In this document: positions 6,443-12,569 of the stretch, one piece after another
Layout: each line of letters begins with the position of its first letter
How positions within the stretch are numbered: the stretch's first letter is position 1
Assembly: GCA_040005555.1 (NCBI GenBank)
Contig: JBDTYT010000043.1
Span: forward strand, 1-13,368
Direction: 5' to 3'
DNA: 13,368 nucleotides
DNA from: JBDTYT01 sp040005555
GTDB taxonomy: Bacteria > Actinomycetota > UBA4738 > HRBIN12
Position numbers and translations under genes: made by a program
Notes under the pieces: generated by a model
Databases searched by the model: none
What the model saw: the letters and a program-made list of their open reading frames with translations, nothing else
What the model was told of the DNA's origin: nothing

Positions 6443-7171
6443 GTGGAGACCGACCGCTCGCGGTTCGCGAAGCGTCTGTTCTCGGGCATCGCGCCCGAGT
6501 ACGACCGCATGGGGTCGCTCCTCTCGTTCGGCCAAGATCCCCGGTGGCGCCGGTTCCTGGTCTCGAAGGTCAACGCGATCCCGGGGTCCTGGGCGCTCGA
6601 CGTAGCGACGGGGACGGGGCTCGTGGCGCGCGAGCTGGCGAGCAAGAACGTGCGCGTGGCGGCCCTCGACCAGAGCGAGCCCATGCTGCGCAAGGGCGTC
6701 GAGGCGATCCGAGACGTGGGGCTCGAGGATCGGATCCGGTTCCTGCTGGGACAGGCGGAGCGGCTGCCGTTCGCCGACGAGTCCTTCGATGCGGTGACGT
6801 TCACGTACCTGCTTCGGTACGTCGACGATCCCGCCGCCACCGTGGCGGAGCTCGCTCGGGTCCTGAGGCCCGGCGGCGTCATGGCCGAGCTCGAGTTCCA
6901 CGTGCCGCAGGATTCGTGGGCGCGTGCGGGGTGGAAGGCGTACACGCGAACGCTCATGCCGGCCGCCGGCACGCTGGTGTCGAGTGCGTGGTACCGCACG
7001 GGGCGGTTCCTCGGTCCGAACATCGAGGCGTTCTATGGCCAGTACCCGCTCCCCGCGCAGGTGCGGATGTGGCAGGAGGCAGAGATGCGTCGCGTTCGCA
7101 CGAAGGTGATGACGATGGGTGTCGCCATCGTCACGTGGGGCGTGAAGCGGAGCCCGCTGACCGATGACTGA
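6443..7171 (+). CDS. UbiE/MenG-type class I SAM-dependent methyltransferase
   Basis: 242 residues, a normal length for UbiE/MenG. It starts with FSGIAPEYDRMGSLLSFG, the N-terminal signature of this family (usually FD.IA..YD..N..LS.G). SAM motif I is ALDVATGTG (51-59), the acidic end of strand 2 is D76 in ALDQS, and later motifs are AERLPFADESFDAV (105-118), LRYVDDP and RVLRPGGVM (139-147). MenG/UbiE methylate the quinone ring in menaquinone or ubiquinone synthesis; a menaquinone role would suit an actinobacterium. The usual Asn after the YD motif is replaced here (DRMGSLLS) and the C-terminal half is less typical, so another lipid-like substrate is possible. It overlaps the following membrane protein gene by 8 bases, indicating co-translation. 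I leave the symbol blank because menG versus a paralogue cannot be decided. Confidence 0.82.
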   Translation: METDRSRFAKRLFSGIAPEYDRMGSLLSFGQDPRWRRFLVSKVNAIPGSWALDVATGTGLVARELASKNVRVAALDQSEPMLRKGVEAIRDVGLEDRIRFLLGQAERLPFADESFDAVTFTYLLRYVDDPAATVAELARVLRPGGVMAELEFHVPQDSWARAGWKAYTRTLMPAAGTLVSSAWYRTGRFLGPNIEAFYGQYPLPAQVRMWQEAEMRRVRTKVMTMGVAIVTWGVKRSPLTDD

Positions 7172-7895
7172 GACCGATCGCCCCGCGTTCTACGCGCTCG
7201 AGTCCGGCGGGTGGAGGGACTACTGGTCGCTGCTGCATCCGCCGTACACAGTCTGGCATCTCTCGTATGTGGTGATCGGCGCGTCGCTTGCGCCCGAGGT
7301 GAACGTTCGGTGGTTGCTCGAGACCCTCGGCGCGTTCCTGCTGGCGATGGGCCTCGCCGCCCACGCGCTCGATGAGCTCAACGGCCGTCCGCTGCGGACC
7401 CAGATCTCCGACGGTGTCTTGAAGGCGATCGCGGTGGTGGGGATCGCCGGGGCGATCGGGCTCGGCATCGATGGGACGATCGAGGCGTCCGCGTGGCTGT
7501 GGGTATTCATCGTCGCCGGTGGGTTCATCGTGGTCGCGTACAACCTCGAGCTGTTCGGCGGGGCATTCCACTCGGATCTGTGGTTCGCGCTCGCGTGGGG
7601 CGCGTTCCCGGCGCTGACGGCGTTCTTCGCGCAGACAGGCAGGATCACCATCCCGGCTGTCGGCGCTGCGGCCGCATGCGCGATGCTCTCGGCCGCGCAG
7701 CGTGTGTTGTCGACACCGGTCCGCCGGCTCCGGCGCTCGGTCCGCGAGGTGCACGGCGAGCTCGAGCTGGCCGACGGGACGATGGAGCCCTTGGATGCGG
7801 CTTCCCTCCGGTCGGCGCCCGAGCGCGCGCTCCGATGGCTGTCGGCTGCGGTTCCGTTGCTCGCCGCAGCGCTGCTCGCGGCTCGGCTCATGTGA
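7164..7895 (+). CDS. Polytopic membrane protein, possibly a divergent UbiA-like prenyltransferase
   Basis: 243 residues with about six hydrophobic segments: around 28-42, 50-68, 86-102, 110-127, 138-156, 163-180 and a C-terminal one at 226-242. After the second segment comes AHALDELNGRPL (66-77), with H67, D70, E71, N73, G74, R75 and P76. This is where UbiA prenyltransferases carry their first Asp-rich NDxxDxxxD motif, and the later YNLELFGGAFHSDLW (126-140) and Gly/aromatic helices also recall UbiA/MenA. The true Asp-rich motif is absent, so the relationship is uncertain. A soluble, charged stretch (about 187-225) precedes the last helix. The start ATG overlaps the end of the methyltransferase gene by 8 bases, so the two are likely to act in one pathway, for example on a quinone or isoprenoid lipid. 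I do not recognise a named family. Confidence 0.78.
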   Translation: MTETDRPAFYALESGGWRDYWSLLHPPYTVWHLSYVVIGASLAPEVNVRWLLETLGAFLLAMGLAAHALDELNGRPLRTQISDGVLKAIAVVGIAGAIGLGIDGTIEASAWLWVFIVAGGFIVVAYNLELFGGAFHSDLWFALAWGAFPALTAFFAQTGRITIPAVGAAAACAMLSAAQRVLSTPVRRLRRSVREVHGELELADGTMEPLDAASLRSAPERALRWLSAAVPLLAAALLAARLM

Positions 7896-7911
7896 GGAAG
7901 GGGGCAGGAAC

Positions 7912-8250
7912 ATGGAAGCGTATCCGGGGGTATTCGTCGCGAACGCATCGGCCGACGAGTGGCAGCCCGACCCCGACGTGTCCGGAAGCCAGATGCACGA
8001 GCTCGTGCACGCCGACGGCGTGTGGGCGGGGCTCTCCCGCTTCACGAGCGTGGATGGCCCGGTGACGTGGACCCCTGAGAAGCGAGAGGTCGCGATCATC
8101 CTCGAGGGGTCCGTGCGCATCGAGCTGGGGGACGGCGACCCGCTCGAGCTCGGCGTGGGCGATCTGTTCTCGCTGCCGCCCGGCCTTGAGACCACGTGGC
8201 ACATCACAACCCCGTTCAAGGAGATGTGGGTGCTGGCGTCCGACGCGTAG
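7912..8250 (+). CDS. Small cupin-domain protein (Cupin_3/DUF861-like)
   Basis: 112 residues forming one cupin barrel. Seen in order are EKREVAIILEGSVRIEL (first conserved strand pair, equivalent to the yxlEGxxxl motif), LELGVGDLFSLPPGLETTWHI (the GDxfxxPxG motif followed by Trp-His) and KEMWVL at the end. The pattern GD.f.lP.G...W fits Cupin_3 (DUF861), the family containing ureidoglycine aminohydrolase-like and ethanolamine-utilisation cupins. Some expected metal-binding His residues of motif 1 are absent, so metal binding is doubtful. The frame is open far upstream inside the membrane protein gene, but ATG 7912 follows a purine-rich GGAAGGGGG, a plausible Shine-Dalgarno, in the 16-base gap. 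It is probably the third gene of the methyltransferase/membrane protein operon. Specific role unknown. Confidence 0.8.
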   Translation: MEAYPGVFVANASADEWQPDPDVSGSQMHELVHADGVWAGLSRFTSVDGPVTWTPEKREVAIILEGSVRIELGDGDPLELGVGDLFSLPPGLETTWHITTPFKEMWVLASDA

Positions 8251-8276
8251 CTCGACCATCGTGTAACCGGGGTTGT

Positions 8277-8282
8277 TATCGT
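8277..8282 (+). promoter_or_regulatory. Putative -10 (TATCGT) for leaderless DinB mRNA
   Basis: TATCGT ends 6 bases before the ATG at 8289. A direct repeat ATCGTG at 8258-8263 and 8278-8283, 20 bases apart (about two helical turns), overlaps it; this could be chance. No Shine-Dalgarno is seen before the ATG. Confidence 0.5.
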
Positions 8283-8288
8283 GGGCGG

Positions 8289-8798
8289 ATGAACAGGTCC
8301 TTGCTGGCGGATGCGTTTGGCCACCACGTGTGGGCCACGCTGCGGTTGCTCGATGTGTGCCTCGGGCTCACACCGGAGCAGCGAGCGACCGCCGTCCCGG
8401 GGACGTACGGCTCGATCCTGGAGACGCAGCGTCACATCGTCGGTGCCGACGCGTCGTACCTGTTCGTCACGAGCGGTGGTCGAACTACGCAGATCGACGA
8501 GGATCACATGGATCTCCCCGATCTCCGGGCCCAGATGGAGAGTCACGGCGCCGCCTGGTCTCGGCTTCTGGGAGAGGACATCGATCCGGATGCCGTCCTC
8601 GAGCGTCACCGCGACGATGGGTCCGAGACCCACGCCCCGATGAGTATCCGCCTCGCGCAAGCATTGCATCACGGGACCGATCATCGGAGCCAGATCTGCA
8701 CTGTCCTCACGACCCTCGGCGTGGAACCGCCGGCCATCGATGTCTGGGACTTCGGCCTGCAGGACGGCCGCGTCGTCGAGATCCCGCCCGCGTCCTGA
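8289..8798 (+). CDS. DinB-family four-helix bundle protein
   Basis: 169 residues, the usual DinB/YfiT-like length. The three-His metal-site pattern is present in outline: H12/H13 and W15 in GHHVWATLRLL near the start, H49 in TQRHIVGADASYL, and LHHGTDHRSQI (H127, H128, H132) in the last helix region. The family includes thiol-dependent transferases using bacillithiol, mycothiol or glutathione and many proteins of unknown function; in an actinobacterium a mycothiol-linked role is possible but not shown. ATG 8289 is chosen because the family alignment begins there (LLADAFGHHVW) and TATCGT lies 6 bases upstream, although the frame is open into the cupin gene. Cytoplasmic, probably a stand-alone gene. 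Confidence 0.85.
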   Translation: MNRSLLADAFGHHVWATLRLLDVCLGLTPEQRATAVPGTYGSILETQRHIVGADASYLFVTSGGRTTQIDEDHMDLPDLRAQMESHGAAWSRLLGEDIDPDAVLERHRDDGSETHAPMSIRLAQALHHGTDHRSQICTVLTTLGVEPPAIDVWDFGLQDGRVVEIPPAS

Positions 8799-8836
8799 CG
8801 GCCGGCGGCCTTTGCCCGACCTCAGGGATCGGTGAC

Positions 8837-8944
8837 ATGACCATCACGTACGACTGGCGCGTGGACTTCGAGGACCATCTCCGCGCGTTCTACTTCGACG
8901 GGTGCGGATTCGAGCCCACGAACGTGGGACTGATCAGGTTGTAA
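8837..8944 (+). pseudogene. GNAT acetyltransferase remnant with internal deletion (35 codons)
   Basis: The short reading frame translates as an N-terminal MTITYDWR followed directly by VDFEDHLRAFYFDGCGF and then EPTNVGLIRL. The second part matches, from memory, the very C-terminal end of actinobacterial GNAT N-acetyltransferases (typically ...WLHVDFDDHLRPFYFDACGF.PT..GLI.L). The first part looks like the start of the same proteins (M.I.Y.WRGDF...). The acetyl-CoA binding core of roughly 100 residues is missing, so this reads as one gene that lost its middle in frame, perhaps by recombination between two GACTTC-like stretches (WRGDF and HVDF). AGGGA at 8824-8828 could still act as a ribosome-binding site. 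The product cannot be a functional acetyltransferase. A genuine small protein derived from this remnant is possible but unlikely. Confidence 0.6.
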
Positions 8945-8950
8945 GCGTGT

Positions 8951-8968
8951 CTCGGGTCTCGACCTGAG
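8951..8968. terminator. Hairpin between convergent stop codons
   Basis: CTCGGGTC (8951-8958) and GACCTGAG (8961-8968) form an 8-position inverted repeat with one G-T pair and a 2-base centre. It fills most of the 24-base gap between the GNAT remnant stop (8944) and the SMP-30-like gene stop (8969). No U-tract follows on either strand, so this is only a possible bidirectional terminator. Confidence 0.3.
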
Positions 8969-9808
8969 CTATCGCGCGAGCTTGGGGTACCGCAACGGCA
9001 CGCCGGTCAGGCCGACGTCGGCCCTCATCAGGCTCCAGCCTCCGAGGCTCGAGACCACGATCTCGCTCAGGGCCTCACCGACGAACACGATGTTCGCTGG
9101 CTGGTTCAACACCACGCCGTCGGCGTCCTCGGCGAGCACCTCGACGGAACCGTCGGGGCGGATCACCGACACGCGGTCCGGCCGGTAGTGCCCGACGATG
9201 AGCGAACCGTCGGTGGCGAGCGCGATGCCGTCCGGCTGCGAGCCGCTGAGATCTGCGATCTGCTCGACCCGCCCCGCCGAGCCGTCGTCCTCGATCGCGA
9301 TCCGCGAGATCGTTCGCCCGCGCGACTCCACGAGATACAGCGCTCCGCCGTCGGCAGAGAGGCAGCAGCCGTTCGGGAAACGGCTCGGCCCGTCGGTCCA
9401 CACCGTGGTCGAGCCGTCCGGCGCGATGCGGTACATGAGCCCATCGTCCGATCCCCACTCACCGGAGTCGGTGACGTAGAGGTTGCCCGCGTCGTCGAAA
9501 GCGGCGAAGTTCGGCACGCGCATCGGACGGTCGACCGTTCCTGTCGAGTACGTCGACACTTCTCCGGAGGACGCGATCTGGGCGACCGAGGCGTTCCCGA
9601 AGTCGCAGGCGTACACGTTCAGATCCGCATCGAGCGTCACGCCGTACAGGAAGCCGCCGGTGCTCGCGAGCTCGGTGACCGACCCGTCGAAACCGATCCG
9701 GTAGATCTGTCCCGCCTCGCCTCCGGCGTAGACCAGAGCGTCGGGTCCCAGCGTCACGCCCTCGGGATGGTCGAGGCCCCCGGCGAGCTCCGCGAAGGCG
9801 TCGAGCAT
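8969..9808 (-). CDS. SMP-30/gluconolactonase-like six-bladed beta-propeller
   Basis: 279 residues of repeated beta-propeller blades (patterns such as D..GNLYVTD, DGSLIVG, GGALYLVES). The four metal-ligand positions of the SMP-30/gluconolactonase/LRE family are all present in their usual contexts: E16 in HPEGV, N100 in VPNFAAFD, N146 in RFPNGCCLS and D193 in QPDGIA. The family contains lactonases acting on sugar lactones and related strictosidine-synthase-like proteins; the substrate is unknown here. The frame stays open upstream, but ATG 9808 starts right at the first blade and forms TGATG with the stop of the upstream lipoprotein gene, which indicates translational coupling. No signal peptide follows this start, so the protein appears cytoplasmic although its partner is a lipoprotein. 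Confidence 0.87.
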   Translation of the reverse strand: MLDAFAELAGGLDHPEGVTLGPDALVYAGGEAGQIYRIGFDGSVTELASTGGFLYGVTLDADLNVYACDFGNASVAQIASSGEVSTYSTGTVDRPMRVPNFAAFDDAGNLYVTDSGEWGSDDGLMYRIAPDGSTTVWTDGPSRFPNGCCLSADGGALYLVESRGRTISRIAIEDDGSAGRVEQIADLSGSQPDGIALATDGSLIVGHYRPDRVSVIRPDGSVEVLAEDADGVVLNQPANIVFVGEALSEIVVSSLGGWSLMRADVGLTGVPLRYPKLAR

Positions 9809-10368
9809 CAGCGTGCTCCACCCATCGCGTGGTCGAACGCCGGGGCCAGGTCGAGCACGTCCTGTCGCGTGACGGCGGCGCCCGCCACCTCGAGCGAGAG
9901 CACCGCCGCGCCCGAGCGCCACGCGGTCAGGAAGATCGGCACGTTCTTCGGGCAACAGGCGTTCGGCACCGTCTGGACGAGGAAGGCGTCGAGGAGCTCG
10001 GGGGCGGACTGGGGCTTGACGTGCCCGATGAGCTCGGAGCTATGGCCTCGGAGCCAGGTCAGGTACGCCGTGGCGCCCTCAACGTCGCCGAACTGCATCA
10101 CGCGCGCTTGCACCCGGTGCGGCGGCGGCCCGGGATCGGAGAACGTCCGCTCACGTCCTCCGACGAATCCCGCGTCGCCGAGGACCGTCTCGAGCTCCTG
10201 CGGGTGGACGGCATCCGAGGCCACGAGCGACGCGTCGAGCTCGACCACCGAGGCCGCGTGTCCCGGGAGCGCGTCACCTGGGACCGTCGGGACGGCCGCG
10301 TTCGAGCCGCAGGCCGAGAGCGTCACCGCCACCGCGAGGGCGACTACACCGCCGGACCAACCCCTCAT
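9808..10368 (-). CDS. Secreted lipoprotein of unknown function, coupled to the SMP-30-like gene
   Basis: 186 residues. The signal peptide starts MRGW, has an Ala/Val-rich core (VVALAVAVT) and ends in the lipobox LSAC, giving lipidated C20. The mature domain has an alpha/beta look: MQFGDVEGATAYLTWLRGH, ELLDAFLVQTVPNACCP, FLTAWRSGAAVLSLEV. The pattern of a helix with EGA.AYL..., then a strand reading RSGAAVLSLEVAGA, recalls actinobacterial lipoproteins that report substrate or sortase-like folds, but I recognise no named family. It carries a CC pair (NACCPKN). The frame is open far upstream, antisense to the binding-protein gene; the start at 10368 is fixed by the signal peptide. Its stop overlaps the ATG of the propeller gene by one base. 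A minus-strand TATCAT at 10405-10410 is a likely -10, giving a leader of about 30 bases. Confidence 0.75.
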   Translation of the reverse strand: MRGWSGGVVALAVAVTLSACGSNAAVPTVPGDALPGHAASVVELDASLVASDAVHPQELETVLGDAGFVGGRERTFSDPGPPPHRVQARVMQFGDVEGATAYLTWLRGHSSELIGHVKPQSAPELLDAFLVQTVPNACCPKNVPIFLTAWRSGAAVLSLEVAGAAVTRQDVLDLAPAFDHAMGGAR

Positions 10369-10386
10369 CCATGCCTGCCTTGCCCT

Positions 10387-10400
10387 CGAAGGACCCTTCG
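10387..10400. repeat. Inverted repeat, candidate operator (CGAAGG-AC-CCTTCG)
   Basis: Perfect 6-base arms separated by AC lie between the minus-strand -10 (10405-10410) and the lipoprotein start, that is, at the beginning of the minus transcript. The site could bind a dimeric regulator or form a small leader hairpin. Found by eye in the divergent intergenic region; no regulator is encoded in the window. Confidence 0.35.
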
Positions 10401-10403
10401 GCG

Positions 10404-10410
10404 GATGATA
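10404..10410. promoter_or_regulatory. Divergent promoter core (minus TATCAT; weaker plus GATGAT)
   Basis: On the minus strand TATCAT (10410-10405) matches the -10 consensus in five of six positions and serves the lipoprotein/propeller pair. On the plus strand the overlapping GATGAT (10404-10409) matches in four of six and could serve the ABC importer with a leader of about 40 bases. The plus assignment is weak. Confidence 0.35.
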
Positions 10411-10411
10411 C

Positions 10412-10421
10412 GCGGGCCCGC
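10412..10421. repeat. Perfect 10-base palindrome, candidate operator
   Basis: GCGGGCCCGC reads identically on both strands and sits just upstream of the minus-strand -10, within the 87-base divergent region. In GC-rich DNA such palindromes arise by chance, so only its position argues for a regulatory role. Confidence 0.25.
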
Positions 10422-10455
10422 AGGACCGCTGGTCAGTCTGAGGAGGGGGACCGGG

Positions 10456-11634
10456 ATGGATCACGAGCTCGACAAGCTCTTCGCCGCAACGTTGATCGGG
10501 CGCCGTGACCTGCTGAAGTACGGCGGGATCGCGGCGATCCTCGCCGCGTGCAAGAAGGCCGACAACGGCGGCGGCGGAGGCGGGGCCAGCGGAGCGACCG
10601 GCACGAGCGGCTCGCGGCCGAGCATCGATCAGGAGCCGGGCAGCCTCCAAGTCTTCGACTGGTCCGGGTACGGCAACGGCGACTACTACCCGAAGGAGGA
10701 GAAGAAGTTCCTCTGGGGCCAGTACCTGGCTCAGACGGGCGACACACCGCAGTTCACCTTGTTCCCGAACGACGACCAGGGCTTCACGAAGGCCGCGGCC
10801 GGGACCGTGAACTTCGACGTCGTGCACCCGTGCGGGTACCGCTACAAGGACTGGGTGGACCTCGGGGCCGTTCAACCGTGGGACACGTCGCTCATCTCGA
10901 ACTTCCCCGACCTGAACCCTGACCTCGAGGCGTCCGGTGTGATCGACGGTAAGCAGTTCTTCATCCCGCTCGACTGGGGGTTCATCGCCCCGCTCGTGAA
11001 CGCCGACCACGTGGACACGAGCGACCCGTCGTTCGGGATCTTGTTCGACGATCGGTACGCGGGCAAGATCGCGTGGGTCGATACGTCGAACATGATGTAC
11101 ATCGGCGGTCTGTTCCTCGGGGTGCCCGATCCCTTCCAGATGACGGACGACGAGCTCGGACAGGTCCGCGACTTCCTCATCTCGAAGAAGCACCTCGTGA
11201 AGTTCCTCTGGAGCCAGTCGTACGACTTCTGGCTGTCCTTCAAGAAGGAAGAGGTCTGGATCGGCTATGCGTGGCCGGACGCGGTCGGGTACGCGGACGC
11301 CGCCGGCATGAACTACGACTACATGCAGCCGAAGGAGGGTCGCGTCTCGTGGGTGTGCGGCATGGGTCTGGCCGCCGACACGCAGAACTACTACCACGGG
11401 CACGACTACGTGGATTCATGGGCGAGCACCGAGGCCGCGCAGTTCCTCCTCGCCTACTACTACTACGGGCACACGAACACGAAGGTCGACCTGTCGGGAG
11501 TGCCGGAAGGGATCGTGACGGCGCTCGGATTGGACGACCCGACGATCCTCCAGCCGCCGAAGTCCATCCCCGAGTCCTACATCCCGCGCCGCGACGTGTA
11601 CCAGCAGTACTGGACCGAGGTCTCGGCCGCGTGA
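10456..11634 (+). CDS. Spermidine/putrescine-type ABC importer substrate-binding lipoprotein (PotD/PotF-like), Tat signal
   Basis: 392 residues. The N-terminus has a twin-arginine motif GRRDLLK (R16, R17), a hydrophobic core and lipobox LAAC (C32), so it is probably exported folded by Tat and lipidated. A flexible Gly-rich linker (about 38-53) follows. The mature domain begins with LQVFDWSGYGNGDYYP, as in the PotD/PotF group (usually a W.gY... start), and contains FDVVHPCGYRYKDW, FIPLDWGFIAPLVN, WVDTSNMMYIGG and an aromatic-rich ligand region. This is the solute-binding superfamily type II fold for polyamines or related small cations; many aromatic and acidic residues fit this, but the ligand is unproven. 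The frame is open upstream; ATG 10456 is set by AGGAGG at 10441-10446, 9 bases away. It heads an operon with the two permease genes. Confidence 0.88.
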   Translation: MDHELDKLFAATLIGRRDLLKYGGIAAILAACKKADNGGGGGGASGATGTSGSRPSIDQEPGSLQVFDWSGYGNGDYYPKEEKKFLWGQYLAQTGDTPQFTLFPNDDQGFTKAAAGTVNFDVVHPCGYRYKDWVDLGAVQPWDTSLISNFPDLNPDLEASGVIDGKQFFIPLDWGFIAPLVNADHVDTSDPSFGILFDDRYAGKIAWVDTSNMMYIGGLFLGVPDPFQMTDDELGQVRDFLISKKHLVKFLWSQSYDFWLSFKKEEVWIGYAWPDAVGYADAAGMNYDYMQPKEGRVSWVCGMGLAADTQNYYHGHDYVDSWASTEAAQFLLAYYYYGHTNTKVDLSGVPEGIVTALGLDDPTILQPPKSIPESYIPRRDVYQQYWTEVSAA

Positions 11635-11666
11635 CGAGCGCGGGCGCGGGAGCTCGGTAAACGGAG

Positions 11667-12569
11667 GTGGCGTCACCGGAGCTCGCCGACGCCGGCAAGG
11701 CGTGGCGGCGTCGGGATCGGCGGGTGACGGCCGGGCTGCTGTCGGGGCCCTTGCTGTGGCTGCTGCTGTTCTTCGTCGTGCCCGTGCTGTTCATCGCCGC
11801 GTACAGCGTGGGGGCAGTGGGGGTCTTCCCGACCGATACGGGTCCGATCTCGTTCGGTGATTGGACCCGGTTCCTGCACGGTGGCTCGGTCTACATGAGC
11901 CTGTTCTGGAAGTCGATCAGGATCTCGCTCACGGTCTCGGCGATCGTCGTGCTGATGGCGTACCCCGTCGCATACTTCCTCGCGCTCTGCGTGAAGAAAC
12001 GCAAGTACGTGCTGTTGCTGCTGATCATCGCGCCGTTCCTCACGAGCTACATCCTGCGGGTGCTGGCGTGGAAGATCATCTTGGGGGACAAGGGCGTCAT
12101 CAACTCGTTCCTGGTCTTCGCGCACCTGCGCGCGGCGGATCATCCCGTTACGTGGCTCTTGTACAGCCAGTTCACGGTGATGTTGGTGCTCGCCTACGTA
12201 TGGATCCCGTTCGTGGCGCTGCCGATCTTCGTGAGCCTCGACGGCATGGACAAGAGCCTGCTCGAGGCGGGGAGCGACCTCGGTGCGAGCCGCTTCCGAA
12301 CGTTCCTGCGCGTGACCCTGCCGATGAGTCTGCCCGGGGTGTTCGCCGCGTTCCTCTTCGTGTTCATCCCCACGATCGGTGAGTTCGTCACGCCGTTGCT
12401 CGTGGGCGGGACGAGCGGCTACATGTTCGGGAACGCGATCAACGACCTGTTCACGCGCGGGCTGGATTGGCAGACCGGATCCGTGCTCGCGCTCTTCCTG
12501 CTGTTGGTGGTCGCCGGGCTGATGCTGCTCTTTGGAAGGTTCGTGCAGGTTCGGACGGTGGCGAGCTGA
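11667..12569 (+). CDS. ABC transporter permease, PotB-like
   Basis: 300 residues with six predicted membrane helices: about 22-48, 84-106, 113-138, 165-190, 221-247 and 271-292. The EAA loop that docks the ATPase is LLEAGSDLGASRFRTFLRVTLP (198-219), with the invariant Glu/Gly spacing of binding-protein-dependent permeases. First-helix GPLLWLLLFFVVPVLFIAAYSV and the late GEFVTPLLVGG are typical of PotB. It forms the channel with the following PotC-like permease. An in-frame TAA at 11658-11660 limits the start to GTG 11667. Its GGAGG overlaps the start codon itself, so initiation probably relies on reinitiation from the binding-protein gene ending 32 bases upstream, or on a weaker upstream GGGAG. 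The stop overlaps the next ATG by one base (TGATG). Confidence 0.9.
   Translation: MASPELADAGKAWRRRDRRVTAGLLSGPLLWLLLFFVVPVLFIAAYSVGAVGVFPTDTGPISFGDWTRFLHGGSVYMSLFWKSIRISLTVSAIVVLMAYPVAYFLALCVKKRKYVLLLLIIAPFLTSYILRVLAWKIILGDKGVINSFLVFAHLRAADHPVTWLLYSQFTVMLVLAYVWIPFVALPIFVSLDGMDKSLLEAGSDLGASRFRTFLRVTLPMSLPGVFAAFLFVFIPTIGEFVTPLLVGGTSGYMFGNAINDLFTRGLDWQTGSVLALFLLLVVAGLMLLFGRFVQVRTVAS

Noticed and set aside
5905..7023. 372-codon minus-strand frame, Ser/Arg-rich, opposite the HAD and methyltransferase genes
   Set aside because: Antisense shadow of two genes with full catalytic motifs.
7131..8684. 517-codon minus-strand frame across the membrane protein, cupin and DinB genes
   Set aside because: Composition is Arg/Pro/Gln/His-rich with no motif, while the plus strand holds recognisable families.
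8800..8813. GGCC-GGC-GGCC followed by TTT after the DinB gene, terminator-like
   Set aside because: Only four pairs with a three-base loop and three Ts; too weak to call.
9188..10408. 406-codon plus-strand frame opposite the propeller and lipoprotein genes
   Set aside because: No domain; the minus strand shows complete SMP-30 ligands and a lipobox.
10369..11403. Upstream extension of the minus-strand lipoprotein frame, antisense to the binding-protein gene
   Set aside because: A clear signal peptide and lipobox start at 10368; the extension is low-complexity and opposite a strong gene.
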